Shown here piece by piece: positions 1 to 7,777 of a stretch of DNA of 15,325 nt (position 1 is the stretch's first letter; every line of letters starts with the position of its first letter). The notes under the pieces were generated by a model, which did no database searches, was not told where the DNA came from, and saw only the letters and a list, made by a program, of their open reading frames with translations. A program made the position numbers and the translations under genes. The stretch is from Bacillota bacterium (lineage in GTDB: Bacteria; Bacillota; Clostridia; Oscillospirales; Oscillospiraceae): assembly GCA_017861415.1 (NCBI GenBank), contig JAGFXS010000012.1, forward strand, positions 1 through 15,325. The letters run 5' to 3'.

Positions 1-137
1 TTGATAATGGTGGACTTTCCGGAACCGGAGGGGCCCACCAGAAAGGAAAATTCCCCGTCCTTAATGGTAAGGGAAACGCCTTTCAGCGCCTTTGTTCCGT
101 TTGCATACTCTTTATGCACATCTATTAGCTTAATCAA
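1..137 (-). CDS. ftsE: Cell division ATP-binding protein FtsE, N-terminal part (cut by window edge)
   Basis: The first 45 codons of an ABC-type ATPase are visible before the window ends. The protein opens with [11 protein letters not shown] and carries a Walker A motif GPSGSGKST at about residues 35-43. The sequence [19 protein letters not shown] just after an [11 protein letters not shown] segment is typical of FtsE, which pairs with the membrane protein FtsX to control peptidoglycan hydrolases during division or sporulation. The start is TTG at 137-135: an AGGAGA ribosome binding site lies 8 bases upstream and no ATG fits. The gene follows the CdaR-type regulator with a gap of about 107 bases and no clear promoter of its own, so it may be read through from that gene. 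ftsX would be expected next, outside the window. Another ABC ATPase is possible because the signature and Walker B regions are not visible. Confidence 0.85.
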   Translation of the reverse strand, partial: MIKLIDVHKEYANGTKALKGVSLTIKDGEFSFLVGPSGSGKSTII

Positions 138-244
138 AACAATTCTCCTATATAAGACAGGCAATATCTTTCAAAACCAATGTAACTACTTTTAATTGAC
201 AGCAGCCTGCTTCTTGCTCACCAGAGTGTTATCCCGAACCTCGC

Positions 245-1336
245 TCAGGATTCAATCCCTCTGGAAACCAGATACTTTTTCACCATCAGAGCCACCTTAA
301 ACGTGATGGCGTCATCAAACTCCCGCAAATCGAGACCCGTGAGCTTTTTGATCTTCTCCAGTCGGTACACCAGAGTATTCCGGTGGACAAAGAGCTTCCG
401 TGCCGTCTCAGAAACATTGAGGTTGTTCTCAAAAAACTTGTTGATGGTAAATAGAGTCTCATGATCCAGTGCATCAATTGGATTCTTTTTGAAAACCTCT
501 TGCAGGAACATGCCGCAAAGGGTGGTGGGTAGCTGATAAATGAGCCGGCCGATACCCAAGTTCTCATAGTTAATAATGGTTTTTTCCGTGTCAAAAACCT
601 TACCAACCTCAATGGCAACCCCGGCCTCTTTGTAGGCCTTGGCCAGATCTCGAATATGGGGCACTACGGTTCCAATACCGATAATGGCCTTAATTTTTAG
701 ACTTTGTCCCAATGCGTCTTCGATGCTCTTTGCAATCTTGTAGAGTTCCTTGCTGTCCCCGCCCTCGGTAAGCAACTTGATCACAGCCAAGTCCGTCTCG
801 TTGATAGAAATAACAAAGTCATCCTGCCCTTCAGGGAACATGCCCTGTACCACATCTACAGCAGAGATATCTCCCGCACCGTTTTGACGCACCAAAAAGA
901 CGGCTCTAGGCGCTTCGGCTACAAAATGAAGCTCCTTGGCACGGGCATAAATATCGCCCAGTAAGATATTGTCCGAAATGATGCCTTTCACAAAAGCCTT
1001 TTTGTCGTGTTTTTCCTCGTAATAAGCTTTGGCACTATTGAGGGCCACCGTCACAAGAGAGCAAATCAACTTGGCCTGCTCGTCATTACCTTGAACAAAT
1101 GCCGCATAGTCAAAATGGGAATTCCGATTAGCCAGGGGTTTGAAGGTTTTGTCTCCGTAGACCATCACACCGGAGTCCCCAGCATTGAGAGCAGACATAA
1201 TCCCCTCCCACTTTTCGCCGATCCAGGAAAGCTGATTGCATGAAATCACGGTTCCCTGTTCGTCAATGACACCAATGGTGCGGCCTGTGCTCTCTTTCAT
1301 TTGAAGCACAATACTTTGAAATACTCTACTTGACAC
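245..1336 (-). CDS. CdaR/PucR family transcriptional regulator
   Basis: A 363-residue regulator with the architecture of sugar-diacid/PucR-type proteins. It has an N-terminal sensory region (about 1-130, with RTIGVIDEQGTVIS near the start), a middle GGDEF-like/CdaR region and a C-terminal helix-turn-helix at about 305-363 (NVSETARKLFVHRNTLVYRL, then KIKKLTGLDLREFDDA). The C-terminal block is the conserved HTH_30 signature. The open frame extends to 1486, but GTG at 1336 is chosen for two reasons: AGGAGG sits 7 bases upstream, and a consensus promoter at 1392-1420 would start transcription inside the longer frame. Homologues as I recall them also begin close to this point. The effector is unknown; family members sense glycerate, glucarate or purine catabolites, but no catabolic genes lie nearby. 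Its neighbour is ftsE, about 107 bases downstream on the same strand. Confidence 0.88.
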   Translation of the reverse strand: MSSRVFQSIVLQMKESTGRTIGVIDEQGTVISCNQLSWIGEKWEGIMSALNAGDSGVMVYGDKTFKPLANRNSHFDYAAFVQGNDEQAKLICSLVTVALNSAKAYYEEKHDKKAFVKGIISDNILLGDIYARAKELHFVAEAPRAVFLVRQNGAGDISAVDVVQGMFPEGQDDFVISINETDLAVIKLLTEGGDSKELYKIAKSIEDALGQSLKIKAIIGIGTVVPHIRDLAKAYKEAGVAIEVGKVFDTEKTIINYENLGIGRLIYQLPTTLCGMFLQEVFKKNPIDALDHETLFTINKFFENNLNVSETARKLFVHRNTLVYRLEKIKKLTGLDLREFDDAITFKVALMVKKYLVSRGIES

Positions 1337-1391
1337 GCGGCTTCCTCCTGTTCTGTACTGATCCACATAAACTGTGTAACTTTTTGTGATT

Positions 1392-1420
1392 ATTATAGCG
1401 ACTAATCCCGTCGATTGCAA
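1392..1420 (-). promoter_or_regulatory. Promoter of the CdaR-type regulator
   Basis: Read on the minus strand, TTGCAA (1415-1420) and a perfect TATAAT (1392-1397) are separated by exactly 17 bases. This is a near-consensus sigma-A promoter. Transcription would start near 1385, giving a leader of about 50 bases before the AGGAGG site and the GTG start at 1336. Confidence 0.8.
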
Positions 1421-1734
1421 GGGCTCAAGCAATTTTATTTGTGAAAAATGCCGAACCATCTTTGGATGCCGCTTTGCATATTCCACTTTCCGCTTCCAGC
1501 GTTCCCTTCAGACCATATCAATTCTCTATTTTTAATGTGCCCGGCCATCTGCATCCTTATCCTGTGTCAATCGCCGCCCTATCATGCAAACTTCATTTTT
1601 TAAGCTGAATTGCAGCTTTCATTTTGCAAAATACGGATTGTATCATACTTTTCCCGTAAAGGGCATAGATTATAGCAACCAATCCCTTCATTGCGCCTCA
1701 GGTCAAGAGCCGCAAATGAGAAAGGAGTCAATCC
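1421..1734. other. Intergenic region between the divergent cdaR-type gene and the DUF4830 gene
   Basis: These 314 bases hold no supported gene. Seen here are a diverged second copy of the cdaR promoter segment (1669-1695, see findings), a palindrome TTTTGCAAAA near 1624-1633, and AT-rich stretches that must contain the plus-strand promoter of the DUF4830 gene. No plus-strand -35/-10 pair with good spacing stands out. A minus-strand extended -10 motif (TG, one base, TACAAT) can be read near 1640-1650. Confidence 0.5.
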
Positions 1735-2220
1735 ATGTTCATTTACACCGCAAAACTCCACCGCAAAAGGATTCTCTTTGGCATCATCGCGCTGGTTCTT
1801 GTCTGCGGACTATTGCTAACCCTTGCGGGCACCTATAACCTATGGGGAACGCAAACCGTTGCCTCCAGCGCAGCTGAAGCTCCAGACAAAGTCAAAACAA
1901 ACGAAGACCGCATTGCCTACTTAGAAAGCTTCGGCTGGACTGTGACCCCCGAACCCCTTGCCGTGGAGGAACTGGCCATTCCAGAGGTTTTCGATGAAAG
2001 CCTGACGGATTATCTGGCACTCCAAGATTCCCAAGGTTTTGATCTGAGCCAGTTTGCCGGAAAGAATGTCAAGCGCTATACATACGGTATCACAAACTAC
2101 CCCACTGGAGAGGAAAACATCATGGTCAGCATCCTCATATACAAAAATCACGTCATCGGTGGGGAAGTCTTCTCTGCCACCACCGGAGAGCTGCTCCACG
2201 GTTTGGCTCGCAATGCATGA
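1735..2220 (+). CDS. DUF4830-like single-pass membrane protein, function unknown
   Basis: A 161-residue protein with a basic N-terminus (HRKR at 9-12), one hydrophobic segment at about 13-31 that acts as an uncleaved anchor or signal, a Ser/Ala/Thr-rich linker (about 39-50), and a soluble domain predicted to lie outside the membrane. The segment RIAYLESFGWTV at about 59-70 resembles the start of DUF4830 domains found in Oscillospiraceae. That assignment is from memory, not from a search. The ATG is preceded by AAAGGAG 8 bases upstream. It is the only plus-strand gene in the left half and stands alone, convergent with tuf. The C-terminus (YKNHVIGGEVFSATTGELLHGL) looks like a small PepSY-like beta fold. 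No enzymatic motif is visible. Confidence 0.75.
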   Translation: MFIYTAKLHRKRILFGIIALVLVCGLLLTLAGTYNLWGTQTVASSAAEAPDKVKTNEDRIAYLESFGWTVTPEPLAVEELAIPEVFDESLTDYLALQDSQGFDLSQFAGKNVKRYTYGITNYPTGEENIMVSILIYKNHVIGGEVFSATTGELLHGLARNA

Positions 2221-2277
2221 TCAGTAGTTTCACTTTACACAATTTTCGTCCTCCTTTTTCCCCGATTTCGGGGATAC

Positions 2278-2312
2278 GAGAGCCTGCGGCGCTAGTAGCG
2301 CCGCAGGCTCTC
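2278..2312. terminator. Perfect 15-bp hairpin between convergent genes
   Basis: GAGAGCCTGCGGCGC (2278-2292), loop TAGTA, then the exact complement (2298-2312). It lies 58 bases after the stop of the DUF4830 gene. The stem is very stable, but the U-tract is poor on both strands. A smaller hairpin (CCCCG-ATTT-CGGGG, 2260-2273) precedes it. It probably acts as an attenuating or bidirectional terminator for the converging transcripts. Confidence 0.6.
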
Positions 2313-2331
2313 ATTACAATAACTTCAAATA

Positions 2332-2365
2332 AGAGAGGGGCAAAGCCATTGCTTTGCCCCTCTCT
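2332..2365 (-). terminator. Terminator downstream of tuf
   Basis: AGAGAGGGGCAAAGC (2332-2346), loop CATT, then its perfect complement (2351-2365): a 15-bp stem with a 4-base loop. On the minus strand it begins 22 bases after the tuf stop and exits into TTATTTGAAG, a weak U-tract. It fits the end of the str operon transcript. Confidence 0.72.
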
Positions 2366-2387
2366 GCTGCACCAAGGTGCGAATCAA

Positions 2388-3593
<1,206 letters not shown>

Positions 3594-3667
3594 GATGATA
3601 ATCCTCCTTAAAAGTACGAATCAAATCTTGAAATTTTCATATGATCAGTTCGTCAATGTGTGATGCT

Positions 3668-3696
3668 ATTGTATCGCATCAACAGGTAAAAAACAA
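3668..3696 (-). promoter_or_regulatory. Probable internal promoter for tuf
   Basis: On the minus strand, TTGTTT (3691-3696) and TACAAT (3668-3673) are spaced by 17 bases in the fusA-tuf gap. The -10 matches consensus at five of six positions and the -35 at three. Transcription would start near 3661, about 65 bases before the tuf ATG. Confidence 0.55.
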
Positions 3697-3732
3697 TAAA
3701 TCTCGCGTAATTCCCCTTGGCTTGGGGGCGGA

Positions 3733-5814
3733 TTAATCCTTGTTGGCGCGTACTGCCACGATCTTTTCGGTAATGCTCTTGGGCATTTCCACATAGTGGC
3801 TGGGTTCCATAGAGTACTGACCGCGGCCTTGGGTACGGCTGCGCAGGTCGGTGGCGTAACCGAACATTTCGGACAGAGGTACAAAGCTGTCAATCTGCTG
3901 TGCGCCGGATCTGGCCTCCATACCCTGAATCTGTCCACGGCGGGAGTTCAGGTCGCCGATAACATCGCCCATATAATCGTCGGGAACGTTGACGCTCACC
4001 TTCATGATGGGCTCCTGCAGGATGGGGCCGGCCTTACGGCAGGCTTCCTTGAATGCCATGGAGCCGGCAATCTTAAAGGCCATTTCAGAGGAGTCAACTT
4101 CGTGGTAGGATCCTTCATAGAGGGTGACCTTCACGTCTACCACAGGGTAGCCCGCCAGAACACCTGCCTCCATGGCGCCCTTGATGCCAGCGTCTACCGC
4201 AGGGATATACTCCTTGGGAATGGCGCCGCCCACGATACCATTAACAAACTCGTAGCCTTTGCCGGACTCGTTGGGCTCCACACGGATCTTGACATGACCG
4301 TACTGGCCCTTACCACCGGACTGACGAGCGTACTTGGTATCCTGCTCCACGGACTTGGTGATGGTCTCCTTATAGGCAACCTGGGGCTTGCCCACGTTGG
4401 CCTCGACCTTGAACTCTCTGAGGAGCCGGTCCACGATGATCTCCAGGTGGAGCTCGCCCATGCCGGCGATAATGGTCTGCCCGGTTTCATCGTCGGTGTA
4501 GGTCTTAAAGGTGGGATCCTCTTCCGCCAGCTTCATCAGGGCGATGCCCATCTTCTCCTGGCCAGCCTTGGTCTTGGGCTCGATGGCCACCCGGATCACG
4601 GGTTCGGGGAACTCCATGGACTCCAGGATAATGGCGGCCTTCTCATCGCAGAGGGTGTCACCGGTGGTGGTATTCTTGAGGCCGACGGCAGCAGCAATGT
4701 CACCGCTGTATACGACATCAATGTCCTCTCTGTGGTTGGCGTGCATCTGAAGGATGCGGCCGATTCTCTCCCGCTGACCCTTGGTGCTGTTGAACACGGC
4801 AGAGCCGGTATTCAGGGTGCCGGAGTAGACACGGAAGAAAGACAGACGGCCCACATAGGGGTCAGTCATAATTTTGAACGCCAGGGCAGCGAAGGGACCA
4901 TCGTCATCTGCAGGGCGGTGATCCTCTTCATTGGTATCGGGGTTCACGCCGGCGATGGCAGGAATGTCCTTCGGAGAGGGCATATACTCAACAATCGCAT
5001 CCAGCAGTTCCTGGACACCCTTATTGCGGTAAGATGTACCGCAAACTACGGGTACCATTTTTACGTCGATGGTTGCCTTGCGGATGGCAGTCTTGAGCTG
5101 GTCAATCCCCACAGTTTCGCCGTCAAGATACTTTTCCATGATCTCGTCGTCGAAGTCGGAGACGGCTTCCACCAGCTTCAGTCGGTATTCTTCGGCCAAC
5201 TCCCGCATATCTTCGGGAATCTCTTCCACACGCATATCCTTGCCAAGCTCATCATAGAACACCTTGGCATTCATTTCCACCAGATCGACGATGCCCTTGA
5301 AGGTATCCTCTTTCCCAATGGGAAGCTGGATGGGGACTGCGTTGGCCTTAAGGCGGTCATGAACCATGGCTACCACGTTATAGAAATCGGCGCCCATGAT
5401 GTCCATCTTGTTGACGTAGATCATGCGGGGAACGTGATAGTGATCGGCCTGGCGCCACACAGTTTCAGACTGGGGCTCCACGCCTCCCTTGGCGCACATT
5501 ACCGTCACAGAACCATCCAACACGCGCAGGGAACGCTCCACCTCGACGGTGAAGTCCACGTGACCCGGCGTGTCAATGATATTGATTCGGTGACCGTTCC
5601 AGAAACAGGTGGTGGCAGCAGAGGTAATGGTGATGCCGCGCTCCTGCTCCTGCGCCATCCAGTCCATGGTGGCGGTACCCTCGTGGGTTTCACCGATCTT
5701 ATAATTGACGCCGGTGTAGTAGAGGATTCGTTCGGTTGTAGTTGTTTTACCCGCGTCAATATGGGCCATGATGCCAATATTGCGGGTCATTTCAATGGAT
5801 ACTTTTCTGGGCAT
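3733..5814 (-). CDS. fusA: Translation elongation factor G
   Basis: EF-G is a 693-residue GTPase that drives translocation of mRNA and tRNA on the ribosome. Near its start it has the P-loop AHIDAGKT (17-24), followed by the switch-I region around [10 protein letters not shown] (59-68), DTPGHVDF (81-88) and NKMD (135-138). Domains II-V continue without interruption to the C-terminal segment [18 protein letters not shown]. The frame also contains an upstream TTG at 5820, but ATG at 5814 is preferred because GGAG lies 8 bases before it and almost touches the TTG. It follows rpsG by 24 bases in the str operon. The size and motifs match ordinary bacterial EF-G rather than a tetracycline-protection paralogue, which lacks this operon context. 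Confidence 0.97.
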   Translation of the reverse strand: MPRKVSIEMTRNIGIMAHIDAGKTTTTERILYYTGVNYKIGETHEGTATMDWMAQEQERGITITSAATTCFWNGHRINIIDTPGHVDFTVEVERSLRVLDGSVTVMCAKGGVEPQSETVWRQADHYHVPRMIYVNKMDIMGADFYNVVAMVHDRLKANAVPIQLPIGKEDTFKGIVDLVEMNAKVFYDELGKDMRVEEIPEDMRELAEEYRLKLVEAVSDFDDEIMEKYLDGETVGIDQLKTAIRKATIDVKMVPVVCGTSYRNKGVQELLDAIVEYMPSPKDIPAIAGVNPDTNEEDHRPADDDGPFAALAFKIMTDPYVGRLSFFRVYSGTLNTGSAVFNSTKGQRERIGRILQMHANHREDIDVVYSGDIAAAVGLKNTTTGDTLCDEKAAIILESMEFPEPVIRVAIEPKTKAGQEKMGIALMKLAEEDPTFKTYTDDETGQTIIAGMGELHLEIIVDRLLREFKVEANVGKPQVAYKETITKSVEQDTKYARQSGGKGQYGHVKIRVEPNESGKGYEFVNGIVGGAIPKEYIPAVDAGIKGAMEAGVLAGYPVVDVKVTLYEGSYHEVDSSEMAFKIAGSMAFKEACRKAGPILQEPIMKVSVNVPDDYMGDVIGDLNSRRGQIQGMEARSGAQQIDSFVPLSEMFGYATDLRSRTQGRGQYSMEPSHYVEMPKSITEKIVAVRANKD

Positions 5815-5838
5815 AATCAAACTCCAATAATGTTGAGA

Positions 5839-6309
5839 TTACCAGCGGAAGTGTGCGAACGCCTTGTTGGAATCGGCCATTCTGTGGGTCTCTTCACGCT
5901 TCTTCACGGCGGCGCCGAGGTTGTTGCTTGCGTCCATCAGCTCGGCAGCCAGACGCTCTTTCATGGTTCTCTCACCGCGTGCGCGGCTGTAATTGGTCAA
6001 CCAGCGCAGACCGAGGGTCTGACGACGCTCGGGGCGCACTTCCATGGGAACCTGGTAAGTGGCGCCGCCGACACGGCGGGCCTTTACCTCCAAGGACGGC
6101 ATAATATTTTCAATGGCTGTGGTAAACACTTCCAGGGGGTCCTTTCCGGACTTCTCCTGGACGATGTCGAAGGCTCCGTAGACAACCTTCTGTGCCACGC
6201 CCTTTTTGCCATCCAGCATCATGCTGTTAACAAGCTTAGTCACCAATACGGAATGGTACACGGGATCAGGTAAAACCTCCCGCTTGGGTACGTTTCCTCT
6301 TCTGGGCAC
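5839..6309 (-). CDS. rpsG: 30S ribosomal protein S7
   Basis: S7 is a 156-residue primary binding protein of the 16S rRNA 3' major domain and part of the small-subunit head near the E site. The sequence is typical: [16 protein letters not shown] at the start, [16 protein letters not shown] in the middle and [13 protein letters not shown] at the end. Its length is the usual 156 residues. The start codon is GTG (6309-6307), supported by AAGGAGG 10 bases upstream and by the conserved N-terminus. A 223-base gap with several hairpins separates it from rpsL. In Escherichia coli the S12-S7 spacer is the S7 autoregulatory site, so a comparable role is possible here but unproven. Confidence 0.97.
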   Translation of the reverse strand: MPRRGNVPKREVLPDPVYHSVLVTKLVNSMMLDGKKGVAQKVVYGAFDIVQEKSGKDPLEVFTTAIENIMPSLEVKARRVGGATYQVPMEVRPERRQTLGLRWLTNYSRARGERTMKERLAAELMDASNNLGAAVKKREETHRMADSNKAFAHFRW

Positions 6310-6532
6310 TTTAGCTTCCCTCCTTCATAAGAAAATGACTTCATAGGTACTCGAAAAGCAAGGCTGCTTTCCGTGTGAGACAAGTGCATGTCTCGTGCCT
6401 GCCTTCGGAAACACTTACCCACAAAACGCTCCCTCCTATGGGCGGGGGCGCCTCATCTATCAGATAAGCGACTTCGGGCAGAGCGCTGCTCTGCGCCGGG
6501 GCGCAAAATAGTGTCATGGTAATACGGTAAGC
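6310..6532 (-). promoter_or_regulatory. Candidate structured RNA element in the rpsL-rpsG spacer
   Basis: This spacer is unusually long for two neighbouring ribosomal protein genes and is dense in inverted repeats. On the minus strand, in order, it contains a GC hairpin with stem GCAGAGC-AGC-GCTCTGC (about 6478-6494). Next is a hairpin closing CGC-TTATC with GATGA-G-GCG (about 6448-6470). A C-rich stretch then faces an AGGAGGG motif (about 6430-6452). After that comes a two-part stem TTTCCG/CGGAAA enclosing GAGACA/TGTCTC (6368-6411), and last a hairpin AAAGCA-GCCT-TGCTTT (6355-6370). The last two overlap and cannot form together. No promoter of good quality was seen. It could be an S7-binding leader or an RNA processing region. 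Confidence 0.45.
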
Positions 6533-6967
6533 TTACTTCTTTGCCGCAGGCTTGCCGGCCTTGGGACGCTTAGCACCGTACTTGGAACGGCTCTGCTTAC
6601 GGCCATTCACACCCTGGGTATCCAGGCTGCCGCGGATGATGTGGTAACGAACGCCGGGCAAGTCCTTGACACGGCCGCCGCGGATCATCACAACGGAGTG
6701 CTCCTGCAGATTGTGGCCGACACCGGGGATATAGGCGGTGACCTCATAGCCGTTGGTGAGACGCACACGAGCGATCTTCCGCAGAGCGGAGTTAGGCTTC
6801 TTGGGTGTGGACGTACGAACTGCGGTACAAACGCCTCTCTTCTGGGGAGCGGGCTGATCGGTCTCCCGATTCTTCAGGGTGTTGAGTCCCTTCTGCATAG
6901 CAGGGGAGGTAGACTTATAGGTAACAGTCTCTCTGCCCTTACGAACCAGCTGATTAAACGTAGGCAT
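6533..6967 (-). CDS. rpsL: 30S ribosomal protein S12
   Basis: S12 is a 144-residue protein at the decoding centre. It has the Firmicutes-type N-terminus [15 protein letters not shown] with an insertion ([21 protein letters not shown] region) absent from Escherichia coli S12. The conserved loops [11 protein letters not shown] and [13 protein letters not shown] are intact, including both lysines whose replacement gives streptomycin resistance and the aspartate that is often methylthiolated. The open frame extends upstream to 7012, but ATG at 6967 is chosen because AAAGGAGG sits just before it and all homologues begin MPT. It follows the L7Ae-like gene by 92 bases in the same operon. Confidence 0.97.
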   Translation of the reverse strand: MPTFNQLVRKGRETVTYKSTSPAMQKGLNTLKNRETDQPAPQKRGVCTAVRTSTPKKPNSALRKIARVRLTNGYEVTAYIPGVGHNLQEHSVVMIRGGRVKDLPGVRYHIIRGSLDTQGVNGRKQSRSKYGAKRPKAGKPAAKK

Positions 6968-7059
6968 GGTTTTCCTCCTTTCGCAAATGATGGTATTTAT
7001 TTTAACTCGCAAAGCCTTAACTTATGCGGGCTAAAAACAAAATTATGGGCCGTTGGGGC

Positions 7060-7302
7060 TTATTCGACAATAGCCGCCACGGCGCTGCCCACAGCGATGC
7101 CACAGGCGTTTCCCAATTGGGCCATGGTAGGGATCTTTTCCACAGGGATGCCAGCCTCACTGCACAGCATCTCAATGGGCTCCGTTACCCGGGGATCGGC
7201 ATTTTCGGCCAGATATACGCGCTGGGCCTGGCCGCTGCGGAGGGCACGTCCTACCTGTTTCGCACCAATGACCTTCTGTGCGCTCTTCAGCTCTTTTAGC
7301 AT
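7060..7302 (-). CDS. L7Ae/YbxF-like ribosomal (K-turn binding) protein
   Basis: An 80-residue protein of the L7Ae/L30e/S12e family, matching the small YbxF/YlxQ-like proteins that precede rpsL in many Firmicutes. Family features are VIGAKQVGRALRSGQAQRVYLAENADP at the N-terminus, then a Cys/Gly-containing strand and the C-terminal GNACGIAVGSAVAAIV. YbxF binds kink-turn RNA, so an RNA-binding role in ribosomes or regulation is likely. The ATG at 7302 is chosen because GAGGTGGGG lies 6 bases upstream and the family starts here; an upstream in-frame start at 7377 coincides with the predicted transcription start. It is the first gene of the str operon in this window. Confidence 0.9.
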   Translation of the reverse strand: MLKELKSAQKVIGAKQVGRALRSGQAQRVYLAENADPRVTEPIEMLCSEAGIPVEKIPTMAQLGNACGIAVGSAVAAIVE

Positions 7303-7383
7303 GTCAGTCCCCACCTCTTTCCCGGTTTTTTCGGCTGGACAGCCTAACTTCTCTTCCAAAAAGACAGACCGCCACAATCTGGC

Positions 7384-7412
7384 ATTGTATCACAGTTTTC
7401 TCCGTTCGTCAA
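7384..7412 (-). promoter_or_regulatory. Promoter of the str operon
   Basis: On the minus strand, TTGACG (7407-7412) and TACAAT (7384-7389) are separated by 17 bases. Transcription would begin near 7377 and leave a leader of about 75 bases before the L7Ae-like gene. The leader contains a small GGCT-GTCC-AGCC hairpin. The promoter lies between the DUF1294 stop and the operon, with no clear terminator in front of it. Confidence 0.82.
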
Positions 7413-7474
7413 GTGTGCAACCGGTGGAAGGGCTTCAGTTTTTTTCCAATATCTTCGTGCAATCTGCCACAGAA

Positions 7475-7774
7475 CTACGCACCGCGAAAAAACAACCCCC
7501 AGCAGGCGTAGGCCGCCACCAGCGCTGCCTGCAGCATCAGGATCCCTGGCAGGCCGTAACGAAAATACCAGTGGCGGGTCTTGTGTCGGAACATGTGCAT
7601 TCCCAAAACGCCGCCAGGACTCCCCCCCAGCAGGGCAACCCCCAGTAAGATGCGCTCCGGAATCCGCCTGCGTCCTCTCCGGGCACGTCCCTTGTCAATT
7701 CCCATGAGGAGAAAAGCCGCCAAAGACAGCAACAGCACATAGACGCCGATATACATATACAAGTTCCACTCCAT
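7475..7774 (-). CDS. DUF1294 family membrane protein
   Basis: A 99-residue protein with three probable hydrophobic segments (about 7-25, 42-58 and 72-93). It carries the family signature of DUF1294: MGIDKGRARRGRRRIPE, then LLGGSPGGVLGMHMFRHKTRHWYF. The charged HKT motif and RIPE segment lie between membrane spans. The function of the family is not known. The ATG is 3 bases after the dinB stop, and its ribosome binding site GGGGAGG is inside the dinB end, so the two are almost certainly translated from one transcript. There is no clear terminator after it before the str promoter. Confidence 0.85.
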   Translation of the reverse strand: MEWNLYMYIGVYVLLLSLAAFLLMGIDKGRARRGRRRIPERILLGVALLGGSPGGVLGMHMFRHKTRHWYFRYGLPGILMLQAALVAAYACWGLFFRGA

Positions 7775-7777
7775 GAT

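Noticed and set aside
138..170. A TTGAAA/TATAGG promoter for ftsE
   Set aside because: The -10 would overlap the ftsE ribosome binding site, so the transcript would start too late to carry it.
1337..1486. A 50-codon N-terminal extension of the CdaR-type regulator
   Set aside because: A near-consensus promoter (1392-1420) and an AGGAGG site before GTG 1336 lie inside it, so it cannot be translated from the mapped promoter.
3796..6273. An 825-codon open frame on the plus strand opposite fusA and rpsG
   Set aside because: It spans the antisense of two unmistakable genes and their junction, with no family resemblance. Long antisense frames of this kind are expected opposite codon-biased genes.
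6533..6967. Streptomycin-resistance changes in S12
   Set aside because: Both key lysines, in TPKKPNS and GGRVKDLPG, are the wild-type residues.
6968..7012. A 15-codon N-terminal extension of S12
   Set aside because: The ribosome binding site and the conserved MPT start place the true start at 6967.
7427..7446. A GAAG-GG-CTTC stem followed by a T run on the plus strand, resembling a terminator
   Set aside because: The stem is only 4 bp and no plus-strand gene reads into it.
6641..7648. A 335-codon plus-strand frame across rpsL, the L7Ae-like gene and the str promoter
   Set aside because: It lies opposite three real genes and a consensus promoter, with no recognisable domain.
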